Origin: an uncultured Solirubrobacterales bacterium
GTDB taxonomy: Bacteria > Actinomycetota > Thermoleophilia > Solirubrobacterales > Solirubrobacteraceae
Assembly: GCA_903821395.1 (NCBI GenBank)
Contig: CAIJLJ010000150.1
Coordinates: 1-42,301, forward strand
Direction of reading: 5' to 3'
Length of the DNA stretch: 42,301 nt
Positions 34,749 to 41,812 of this stretch are shown here, piece by piece. The notes beneath the pieces were generated by a model. That model searched no databases and had not been told where the DNA came from. It saw only the letters and a program-made list of their open reading frames with translations. Each line of letters opens with the position of its first letter. Position 1 is the stretch's first letter. Made by a program: the position numbers and the translations under genes.

Positions 34749-36539
34749 TTAGCTCGCGTAGAGAGCGTCGAACCGATCGCCGTACTTCTCCTCGACGACG
34801 TTCCGCTTGACCTTCATCGTCGGCGTCAGCTCGCCGGTTTCCTGAGTTAGGTCGTGCTCAAGGATGAAGAACTTCTTGACCTGTTCGACCGGTGCATAGT
34901 GGCCATTCGCGCGGTCGAGCTCGGCTTGGATGATCTCAATCACCTGCGGGTTCTGAGCCAACGCGGGAATCGAGGCATCTTCAATGCCTTGCTCTGCTGC
35001 CCAGGGAATGATCTGCTCCTCGTCGAGCGTGATCAGCATCACCGGGTAGGCCCGACGGTCGCCGTGCATCACTGCCTGACTTACGAAGCGGGTCTGTTTC
35101 ATGTCGTTTTCGAGATTGGCCGGGGTCAGGTTCTTCCCGCCGGCCGTGATGATGATGTCCTTCTTGCGGCCGGTGATGAACAGGTAGCCGTCATCGTCAA
35201 CTTTGCCCACGTCGCCGGTGTGGAGCCAGCCGTCAACGACCGCTCCAAAGCTGGCGTCGTCGTTCTTCCAGTAGCCGCCGAAGATGTTGGCTCCCTTGAG
35301 CAGAATCTCGCCGTCCTCGTCAGCGATCTTGATCTCCACGCCCGGCAGCGCCCTCCCGACTGAACCAAAGCGGTGCGCTTCAGGTGAGGAGGTTGTTGCG
35401 ACGGTGGCGGTCTCCGTCATCCCGTAGCCCTCCATCACCGGCACGCCGGCGGCATAAAAGAACTCAAGGATCTGATGGGCGATCGGCGCGGCGCCGGTTA
35501 CCGCTTCCCGGACGTTGCCGCCGAAGGCCGCGCGGACGTTTACGAATAGCTGCTCGTCGAACTGGTCGAAGGCGGCTTGAAGCTCGTCCGGCACCGGTTG
35601 CCCTGTGATCTGCAGGTCGCGCACTTGTACGCCAACCTCCGTCGCCTTGGCCAGCATCTCAGGGTCAACGTTGCCGGCGACCATCGTGTAGAGCTTCTCG
35701 AAGATACGCGGCACGGAGGGCAGGAAGGTTGGCTTGACCTCACCGATGTCGGCGATGATCTTGGTTGTGTCGCCGGTCCAGTAGGCGATCGCGGTGCCGG
35801 TGTCGGCGGCGCCGAGCGCCACGAGGATTGCGAAGGCGTGCGCGAGCGGGAGGAAGAGGTAGACGACGTCCTCGCCAGCGCCAAATAGGCCGCGCTCGTT
35901 GGTCATGTCTAGGACTGCGCGGTAGTTGCGCTGCGAGAGGATGCAGCCCTTCGGTGGGCCGGTCGTACCGGAGGTGTAGATGAAGGTGTAAGGGTCGTCC
36001 GGCGTGACCGCCTCGTAGCGGTCAACCAGCTCCTGCTCGGCGCGCGCGCGGCCTCGTTCGCGGACGTCGTCGAGCGAGATTGCGTCGGGGGTGCCGTCGC
36101 TCTGTTCGATCGCGATGATTGTTTTTAGGTTTGGAAGCTGATCGCGAACCTCAGCGATCTTGGCGTACTGCTCAGCGTCTTCGACGACGATCGTCGTTGA
36201 CTCAGAATTGCCTGCAACCCACTCGCATTCCTTCGGCGAATTCGTTGGGTAGATCGGCACGACGACCCCACCAGCGGAGCTGATCGCGAATGAGCTGTAA
36301 ACCCACTCTGGCCGCGTACCGCAGAGGATGGAAACGCGATCCCCGGGCTCAAGGCCAAGGTCGATCAGCCCACGGCCGATCTCGGAGACGATTTCGCCTA
36401 CTTCGCCAAAGCTAACGTCAAGCCACTCGTCGCCAACCTTGTGGCGCACGGCTGGGCGATCGGCGTACATCGCTGCAGCGATCGGCAGCATGTCGGCGAT
36501 CGTCTTCGACCCTGTTGATGGTGAAGTACTTGCTTCCAT
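34749..36539 (-). CDS. long-chain acyl-CoA synthetase (AMP-forming)
   Basis: This is an ANL-superfamily ligase activating fatty acids to acyl-CoA through an acyl-adenylate, 596 residues. The AMP-binding motif is YTSGTTGPPKGCILSQRN, followed by GYGMTETATV, the hinge GWLHTGDVGKVDDDGYLFITGRKKDIIITAGGKNLTPANLE, and the C-terminal lysine region near TPTMKVKRNVV. It resembles the FadD15-type long-chain synthetases. I use the ATG at 36539, which has a good Shine-Dalgarno sequence (GAGGAG six bases upstream) and a clear promoter before it. The small membrane protein starts 49 nt after its stop. Confidence 0.92.
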   Translation of the reverse strand: MEASTSPSTGSKTIADMLPIAAAMYADRPAVRHKVGDEWLDVSFGEVGEIVSEIGRGLIDLGLEPGDRVSILCGTRPEWVYSSFAISSAGGVVVPIYPTNSPKECEWVAGNSESTTIVVEDAEQYAKIAEVRDQLPNLKTIIAIEQSDGTPDAISLDDVRERGRARAEQELVDRYEAVTPDDPYTFIYTSGTTGPPKGCILSQRNYRAVLDMTNERGLFGAGEDVVYLFLPLAHAFAILVALGAADTGTAIAYWTGDTTKIIADIGEVKPTFLPSVPRIFEKLYTMVAGNVDPEMLAKATEVGVQVRDLQITGQPVPDELQAAFDQFDEQLFVNVRAAFGGNVREAVTGAAPIAHQILEFFYAAGVPVMEGYGMTETATVATTSSPEAHRFGSVGRALPGVEIKIADEDGEILLKGANIFGGYWKNDDASFGAVVDGWLHTGDVGKVDDDGYLFITGRKKDIIITAGGKNLTPANLENDMKQTRFVSQAVMHGDRRAYPVMLITLDEEQIIPWAAEQGIEDASIPALAQNPQVIEIIQAELDRANGHYAPVEQVKKFFILEHDLTQETGELTPTMKVKRNVVEEKYGDRFDALYAS

Positions 36540-36573
36540 GATTCTCTCCTCGTTGGCGGAAACGGCGATGCCG

Positions 36574-36603
36574 ATACTACGCAAATTGCGGACTTTGTGT
36601 CAG
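36574..36603 (-). promoter_or_regulatory. promoter of the acyl-CoA synthetase gene
   Basis: Reverse strand: -35 CTGACA (36603-36598), 18-bp spacer, -10 TAGTAT (36579-36574). It is one of two well-formed two-element promoters in the window. Transcription would begin near 36567, leaving a leader of about 28 nt that includes the Shine-Dalgarno sequence. Confidence 0.65.
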
Positions 36604-36634
36604 CGTCTACGCGTCAAGCCGATCGATTAGCTGC

Positions 36635-37606
36635 TCAGCTGCGGCCGCGCTTGCGTCGGCCTAAGAAGCCGGCGCGCCAGAAAATTAGGTACAGGGCGAC
36701 GACGAAAACGATCGATACGCCAAGGCCGAAGATCAGGAAGTCGCCGAGCCCGTCGATTCGGTCGGTCATCCATCCGAAGTTTTGACCGAAGAAGCCGACG
36801 AGAAAGGTCAGTGGCAGGAAGAAGGTGGCTACGACGGTGAGCACCTTCATCGTCTCGTTCAGCCTTTTCGATGCTGCTGAGACATACAGATCAAGCGCAT
36901 TGGTGATCAATTCGCGCACAATCTCGATCTGTTGCGAGGTTAACGCGAGGCGGTCATATAAATCGCGGATCACGTTGTGGGCAGAGCCTTCGTGGCTGCC
37001 GGGGATCCGGTTGAGCAGCTCACGGTGCCCGGCCATCACGTCCCGCTGGCGATCGATAGTCTGGCGAACCTTGACCAGCGAATGCTTCAGTTCGAGCAGG
37101 CGATGGCGCGTTTCGGTTTGAGGGTCGCGCATCACCTCGTCTTCAATCACGTCGAGTTCGTTCTCAAGATGCGCGAGTGGCGGAGCAAAGCTGGCCGCAA
37201 GCGAATCAAGGAAGCGCAGCAGGGCGGCCTGGGCGTTGTGCACGTCATCGGCGGCGACGCGCTGTTCGGCGCGCTCGATCGCATCGCTGTCATGGCGACG
37301 GACGCAGAGCACAACATTTTCGGTGATGTGGAAGTGAACTTCAACCAGTCGTGGCAGGTCGCCTGCGTCACGCTCCTCAATCCCAGCGCCATAGAAGACC
37401 AGCAGCGCTGACTGCGGGTAGTCATCGAGTTTCGGCATCTGACCAAACTCGATCGAATCGTCGATTGCGAGCGGGTCTAGCCCGAGTTCCTCGCCCACCA
37501 CAGTTAGCGTTTCCGGTGTTGGGCAATTGAGCGAGAGCCAGATCGGCTCGGCGCCCTCAACTGTTGGGCGCACATCTGATGGCTCACTGATCTGCAGAAT
37601 CTTCAT
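36635..37606 (-). CDS. corA: CorA-family divalent cation transporter with GQN motif
   Basis: This is a CorA-type magnesium/cobalt channel, 323 residues. A mixed alpha/beta N-terminal cytoplasmic domain is followed by long helices (LENELDVIEDEVMRDPQTE, KVRQTIDRQRDVMAGHRELLNRI). Two C-terminal membrane helices follow: VLTVVATFFLPLTFLVGFFGQNFGW, then DFLIFGLGVSIVFVVALYLIFW. The basic end RRKRGRS is also typical. The usual YGMNF filter after helix 1 reads FGQNF here. I use ATG 37606 over a TTG four codons earlier because of the promoter position. It could export or import ions other than Mg. Confidence 0.88.
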   Translation of the reverse strand: MKILQISEPSDVRPTVEGAEPIWLSLNCPTPETLTVVGEELGLDPLAIDDSIEFGQMPKLDDYPQSALLVFYGAGIEERDAGDLPRLVEVHFHITENVVLCVRRHDSDAIERAEQRVAADDVHNAQAALLRFLDSLAASFAPPLAHLENELDVIEDEVMRDPQTETRHRLLELKHSLVKVRQTIDRQRDVMAGHRELLNRIPGSHEGSAHNVIRDLYDRLALTSQQIEIVRELITNALDLYVSAASKRLNETMKVLTVVATFFLPLTFLVGFFGQNFGWMTDRIDGLGDFLIFGLGVSIVFVVALYLIFWRAGFLGRRKRGRS

Positions 37607-37618
37607 TGTTCGACGCAA

Positions 37619-37648
37619 GCTATAGGGTCACGCCTAGATCGGTGTCAA
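37619..37648 (-). promoter_or_regulatory. corA: promoter of corA
   Basis: Reverse strand: a perfect -35 TTGACA (37648-37643), 18-bp spacer, and TATAGC (37624-37619); TAGCTT shifted by two bases is an alternative -10. The predicted start point is within a few bases of the ATG at 37606. Confidence 0.65.
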
Positions 37649-37693
37649 CAAGATGTGCTGGTTTTTTGCGCGCTGGCTACCGCCAGTGAAGCG

Positions 37694-38458
37694 TCAGATT
37701 GGATTTGGAATGTCGATGAACTCGTGGCTTACGCCAAAGCGCTCGGCGATCAGTTCGCCGAGGCGTCGCACGCCAAGCGTTTCCGTCGCGTAATGGCCGG
37801 CGGCGATGAAGTGGATTGCGCCCTCGCGCGATTCATTCATCACGCGCTCAGCAGGCTCTCCGGTGATGAAGGCGTCGAAGCCAGCCTTGATTGCGCCGTC
37901 GAGGTAGGAGGAGCCGGCGCCGGAGACGATCGCGACGCTCCTGATCTGCTCGGGGCCGCCGTCGAAAACCAGCGGCTGGCGCCTGCCGCAGGCTGCCGAT
38001 GTTCGTGCCGCCAGCTCCGCGATGCTGATCCCATCAGCTGGGAAGAAGCCCGCAACGCCGATTGTTTTTGCGCCGAGCTGGCCGAACGGCTGCTGGCGCT
38101 CGCATCCGATCGCGGCGGCGATCAGCGCGTTGTTCCCAATCTCAGCGTGGCCGTCGAGCGGAAGGTGGTAGGCAAGTAGCGAACAGTCGCGAGCGAAGAG
38201 CAGCTCGAGCCGACGCTTGGCGGCGCGGTCGATCACGGTCGGTGTGCGTCCCCAGATCAGTCCGTGGTGGGCGAGCACTAGGTCGCCCTCAAGCTCTGCG
38301 GCGCGTTCGAACAGCTCAAGGCTGGCCGAAACTCCACTGACGATTGCGCTTACCTCGCTACGGCCCGGCACCTGGAGCCCGTTTGGGCAGTAGTCCTCAA
38401 ACGACTGTGCGTCTAGTAATTCGTCACAGAAGTTCACGATCTCGTCCAACTTGGCCAT
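37694..38458 (-). CDS. Nif3-like dinuclear metal centre protein
   Basis: This is a member of the Nif3/YbgI (DUF34) family, toroidal hexamers with a di-metal site; the family's cellular role is not well settled. It has 254 residues. Metal ligands typical of the family are visible: H64-H65 in VLAHHGLIWG, D102 in HLPLDGH, and H222 plus E226 in GHYATETLG. The ATG at 38458 starts MAKLDEIVNFCDELL; longer in-frame extension is not needed. It is divergent from the small gene at 38482, with overlapping -10 elements in the 23-bp gap. Confidence 0.92.
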   Translation of the reverse strand: MAKLDEIVNFCDELLDAQSFEDYCPNGLQVPGRSEVSAIVSGVSASLELFERAAELEGDLVLAHHGLIWGRTPTVIDRAAKRRLELLFARDCSLLAYHLPLDGHAEIGNNALIAAAIGCERQQPFGQLGAKTIGVAGFFPADGISIAELAARTSAACGRRQPLVFDGGPEQIRSVAIVSGAGSSYLDGAIKAGFDAFITGEPAERVMNESREGAIHFIAAGHYATETLGVRRLGELIAERFGVSHEFIDIPNPI

Positions 38459-38464
38459 CCCAGC

Positions 38465-38474
38465 AGGGTAGAGT
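38465..38474. promoter_or_regulatory. overlapping divergent -10 elements (bidirectional promoter)
   Basis: On the plus strand TAGAGT (38469-38474) lies 7 nt before the GTG at 38482. On the minus strand TACCCT (38470-38465) lies 6 nt before the ATG at 38458. The two hexamers share the TA step at 38469-38470. Both transcripts would be leaderless, and the entire intergenic region is 23 bp. Confidence 0.55.
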
Positions 38475-38481
38475 GCGAGCC

Positions 38482-38721
38482 GTGGCCAAGGACGAACTAA
38501 TCGATTCGATGAGCGATTCGCAGCTCTACTCAATCGGAGCTTTCTTCTGCGATGAGCACCCTGCGCTCGTTGATGACGTCCTGGAGCAGAGCGTTGAGAT
38601 AGAGCGCGACGGCCTAGCTCGTTGGGCGAAGAAGGAGAAGGTCGAAGAGTCTGTGGCACTGCAGACGTTGATCACCGGCCTCTCCGTGCGCTTCTACACT
38701 GCGCTCGCCGGCGGCGAGTAG
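38482..38721 (+). CDS. small acidic protein of unknown function
   Basis: This is a 79-residue soluble protein, starting at GTG with MAKDELIDSMSDSQLYSIGAFFCDEHPALVDDVL and ending RFYTALAGGE. It appears to be all-helical and acidic, with a WAKKEKVEESVALQTLI segment. I do not recognise a family. The GTG start is supported by a TAGAGT -10 seven bases upstream. It is divergent from the Nif3-like gene and lies 36 nt before tRNA-Pro. Confidence 0.6.
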   Translation: MAKDELIDSMSDSQLYSIGAFFCDEHPALVDDVLEQSVEIERDGLARWAKKEKVEESVALQTLITGLSVRFYTALAGGE

Positions 38722-38757
38722 GCCAGCTAGCTACTCCTGCCATACTGAAGTCCACTT

Positions 38758-38831
<74 letters not shown>

Positions 38832-38837
38832 TTAGTG

Positions 38838-38865
38838 GAAGCCTTCCGTTGCCGCGGGAGGCTTC
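38838..38865 (+). terminator. hairpin after tRNA-Pro
   Basis: GAAGCCTTCC (38838-38847) pairs with GGGAGGCTTC (38856-38865) over 10 bp with one wobble and an 8-nt loop. It begins 6 nt after the tRNA. There is no T-run, so it is a T-less terminator or an RNA-processing hairpin. Confidence 0.5.
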
Positions 38866-38901
38866 GCTGCCGCCGTCCGCACAGTTCGTCGGGGTCAGCG
38901 G

Positions 38902-38907
38902 TAGGTT
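38902..38907 (+). promoter_or_regulatory. -10 element (TAGGTT) of the membrane protein gene
   Basis: TAGGTT fits TANNNT and ends 5 nt before the ATG at 38913, supporting that start and a leaderless mRNA. Confidence 0.45.
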
Positions 38908-38912
38908 GGGTT

Positions 38913-39923
38913 ATGGCTTCAGCTCAAGCGCCGATCGAACTGCCAGCCGAAACCGAGGATTCGGAATCGAGCCGTGGGCGCATGCGGAGCGCGCTGTCGC
39001 GCGGAAAGCTGCTCGCGACGATTGCTTACCGTGATCCGGTCCACGTTTCTGAGCGACTGACGCTCTTCGGTGCTAACAACCTCGCTGAACCATCGCAGCG
39101 CTGGGCTGAGCGCGTCCAAGCTGAGCAGCCCGATGCTTCGCGGGCGCAGATCGCTGAGACGCTTCGAACGAAGAGCGCGCACATCGCGCGCGTGGACGGC
39201 GCGCTCTCCGGAACGCCATTCTTGATCGCATTAGCGCCGGCCTACATGGCCTACCTCTGGCAGGAGGGGCGGATGGTTTTACGGACCGCGGCGCTGTACG
39301 GCCGTGATCCGAGCGCACTAACGACCTCGGCCGAGACGTTGGTTTTGAGAGGTGTGCACCCAACCGTTGATGTGGCGCTCGCTGCGCTGGAGAGGGTGCG
39401 CGACATCCCGATGCCCGGCAAACCCGAGTCGCGGCGCCCGCTCAAGGTTTGGGTCAGCGCGGTCTACTCGCTGATGATCTTCGGGGGCTTCCTGTCTGCG
39501 CCGGGCGGAGAGAAAGCCCGCGGCGCGCGCGCACGTCTGAAAGCAACGATTGGAATCGCCGTAGGACTGATTATCTGGGTTTCAACTTGGGTCTTCCCAG
39601 TCACCTTCATGATTGTCATGGCATGGGGCTGCGAGAGCCACGCGCGCCAACTGGGCAACCGTGCGGCCGCTCTCTATGGCGGCGAGGTGGATAATGCCCA
39701 AGCTGCGATCGAGCACGCCGACAATGTCCACGACAAAGGCCACGACCGGCGCGGCATCGTCCGAACGGTCTTCCTCGGCCTCTCGTTAGCGATCCCCTTA
39801 GGAATAGTTGCCGGCGTGATCCACCTTCTGCAGAACAGCAGCAGCCCTCTACTGATGGGCGTCGGAGCGCTGGTTGCGGTCTCGGTCGTGGTGGCGGTGG
39901 GTATTTCAGCGGGGAAGAGTTAA
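38913..39923 (+). CDS. membrane protein with soluble N-terminal half, unknown
   Basis: This is a 336-residue protein. Residues 1-190 are mostly soluble, with charged segments (RGRMRSALSRGKLLATIAYRDPVHVSERL, ERVQAEQPDASRAQIAETL) and one hydrophobic stretch (GTPFLIALAPAYMAYLW). The C-terminal half has four hydrophobic segments, including GIAVGLIIWVSTWVFPVTFMIVMAW and TVFLGLSLAIPLGIVAGVIHLL. I recognise no family. The longer frame beginning inside the tRNA is rejected in favour of 38913. Confidence 0.7.
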   Translation: MASAQAPIELPAETEDSESSRGRMRSALSRGKLLATIAYRDPVHVSERLTLFGANNLAEPSQRWAERVQAEQPDASRAQIAETLRTKSAHIARVDGALSGTPFLIALAPAYMAYLWQEGRMVLRTAALYGRDPSALTTSAETLVLRGVHPTVDVALAALERVRDIPMPGKPESRRPLKVWVSAVYSLMIFGGFLSAPGGEKARGARARLKATIGIAVGLIIWVSTWVFPVTFMIVMAWGCESHARQLGNRAAALYGGEVDNAQAAIEHADNVHDKGHDRRGIVRTVFLGLSLAIPLGIVAGVIHLLQNSSSPLLMGVGALVAVSVVVAVGISAGKS

Positions 39924-39948
39924 GCGCCGCGGCGGCAGATCTGGTCGA

Positions 39949-40722
39949 ATGGCTCGTATGAGTGTGATCTCGCCCGACCTTCGTAAACATTGGCGCCTCA
40001 GCGGAAACCAGGTGATCGTCGCGATCGCTCTGATGATCGGCGTCGGGCTCGTCTTCTATTCGTACGTTTCGCTGAACGAGCCTCCGCCGGCTGGGCGCTG
40101 GCCGGCCTATTTCGCTTGGAACCCTGAAACGCAGTCCTTGGCGCAGCCGTCGAGTGGTCCGGGGGCGTACCAGTCGTTCGTGCTTAAGAGCTGGCTCGAC
40201 AGCCATGTTCCGTTTGTGCCGCTGCTCTCGATTCCCTACCTCTCGTTCCTGCTGCTCGCTCCGATCGTCGTGCCGCTGCTGAACCTGCGCGTCAGCTTCA
40301 AGCGTTTCCTGACAGTCGCGATCGCACTAATCATCAGCCAACTCGTGCTTGACGTTGCCTACCTGCTGTTTCAAACCAACGTGATCCGCGACGTTCACGC
40401 TGGCGGCGGCTTCAGCGGCTTTCTCGTCAAACAGGTTTGGGGCAACGACCAGCCCTTCAACGGCTTCCCTTCCGGCCATTGCACCTGGACCACAATCGCG
40501 ATCTGTTCCCTGATGCGGCTGCGCAAGGTGATGCCGAAGACGGCGTGGATTATGAGCGGCTGGCTGCTGCTGATCTACCCGGCAACGGTGATGCTTCGCC
40601 AGCACTATCTGATCGACGTTTACACCGGTCTTTTCGTCGGCTTCGCCGTCTACTGGGCGGTGATGTTCGTGGTCGAGCGCCCGCGACTGGCGCCGCGCAG
40701 TGACGATCTCGCTCAGACTTAG
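39949..40722 (+). CDS. PAP2-superfamily membrane phosphatase
   Basis: This is a predicted integral membrane phosphatase or phosphotransferase of the PAP2/IPC-synthase type, 257 residues with about six membrane helices. The second and third catalytic motifs are clear: NGFPSGHCTW (PSGH) and MLRQHYLIDVYTG (R, H and D in the expected spacing). The first motif (KxxxxxxRP) is not evident. Substrates in this group are lipid phosphates or inositol/sugar phospholipids. Start choice is uncertain: ATG 39949 is used, but ATG 39958 is also plausible. Its TAG interlocks with the stop of the convergent FUSC gene in TTAG. Confidence 0.85.
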   Translation: MARMSVISPDLRKHWRLSGNQVIVAIALMIGVGLVFYSYVSLNEPPPAGRWPAYFAWNPETQSLAQPSSGPGAYQSFVLKSWLDSHVPFVPLLSIPYLSFLLLAPIVVPLLNLRVSFKRFLTVAIALIISQLVLDVAYLLFQTNVIRDVHAGGGFSGFLVKQVWGNDQPFNGFPSGHCTWTTIAICSLMRLRKVMPKTAWIMSGWLLLIYPATVMLRQHYLIDVYTGLFVGFAVYWAVMFVVERPRLAPRSDDLAQT

Positions 40723-41759
40723 AGCTCTCGCTTTAGCTTCCGTTCCGGCAGCACGAAATAGCCGACGGCTAGGGCGATCGCGGCACCGATCAGCGTGTCG
40801 ACGACGCGGCGCTCGGCCCAGATTATGAAATCGTGATCTCGCGCGCCGAACACGGTCAGAACCATGAATGTGATCCCTGCCGCGTAGACGGTGTAGTTGC
40901 GCTGGAGATAGAGCAGGCCTCCGAGCAGCGCTAACGCTGCTAGGCCAAACATCACTTCGGCTGGGAGAACCTCGGATAGGCCACTGATCACGAGGGCGCC
41001 GACGATCACTCCGCCGCTGCGCTTCAGCGCCTTCTGCCAGCTTGACGCGCGATCCGGCCCGAGCACGATGAAGATCGTCAGCATGATCCAGAAGACATTG
41101 TGGTTGCTGTTGATCTGGAAAATTCCCATCGCGACACCGAGAGCCAGGGCGCGCCGCGTCGCGTAGCGGAAGGTGTCGTCGCGCTGCCGCAGCGATTCAC
41201 CGATTGCCGCCCGCGGCGAAGTCTTGGCCTCAGCCTGAGCAGACTGCTCTTCCGGCTTGTCTGGTGGGCTTCCCCGTAGCGCACGCAGCACAACGACGAT
41301 GCCAACGATCACTAGCCCGGCGGCGATGCCTATTAGTCCGAGCTCGAGTGCTCTGCTTACACTGAGGCCAATGGTCACGTGGAGAGCCGCTGGGAAGAAG
41401 TAGGCAAGCGAGAGCAGTGAACCTGCGAATGCGAAACCCGATCCGCCAGCAGCGAGAATTGCTCCCGCGAAGGCGACCAGCGCCATCGCGATGCCGGCTG
41501 CAATTGGATGACCGCCGGTCGCGTAAGCGAGCAGCAACATCAAGAAGGTTGCGGTGGCGCTTACCAGGCCGGCCTTCCAGAGCATCTCGCGCGGGCTCAG
41601 GATCGCTGCTGCAACGACGAATAGCGCCGCGATCGCGGCCCCGACCGAATCGCCCCCGTAACCGGCCGCAAAAGCGCAGCCGCCGCCAAGGCCGCCCGAG
41701 ATCAGCGCAATCGCTGTGAGGCCCCAAGCGAGAGGGGGATTGGCAGCTTTATCGGTCAT
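40719..41759 (-). CDS. FUSC-family membrane protein (aromatic acid exporter-like)
   Basis: This is a 346-residue membrane protein with two hydrophobic blocks of about five or six helices each, separated by a polar loop (RGSPPDKPEEQSAQAEAKTSPRAAIGESLRQRDDTFRYATRRAL). The second block has features of the fusaric acid resistance/YccS superfamily, including the INSNHNVFWIMLTIFIVLGPDRASSWQKALKRSGG region and the RRVVDTLIGAAIALAVGY end. Transport of small organic acids or envelope-related compounds is inferred from the family only. The ATG at 41759 has a TAGCTT -10 thirteen bases upstream. It is convergent with the PAP2 gene. Confidence 0.85.
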   Translation of the reverse strand: MTDKAANPPLAWGLTAIALISGGLGGGCAFAAGYGGDSVGAAIAALFVVAAAILSPREMLWKAGLVSATATFLMLLLAYATGGHPIAAGIAMALVAFAGAILAAGGSGFAFAGSLLSLAYFFPAALHVTIGLSVSRALELGLIGIAAGLVIVGIVVVLRALRGSPPDKPEEQSAQAEAKTSPRAAIGESLRQRDDTFRYATRRALALGVAMGIFQINSNHNVFWIMLTIFIVLGPDRASSWQKALKRSGGVIVGALVISGLSEVLPAEVMFGLAALALLGGLLYLQRNYTVYAAGITFMVLTVFGARDHDFIIWAERRVVDTLIGAAIALAVGYFVLPERKLKREL

Positions 41760-41772
41760 CCGCTGGTGCCAG

Positions 41773-41778
41773 AAGCTA
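41773..41778 (-). promoter_or_regulatory. -10 element (TAGCTT) of the FUSC-family gene
   Basis: On the reverse strand TAGCTT lies 13 nt before the ATG at 41759, within the 53-nt gap after the helicase stop. The leader would be about 6 nt. Confidence 0.35.
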
Positions 41779-41812
41779 ACTGGTCAGCAGGCCGTGTGCT
41801 AGCCAACGATTT

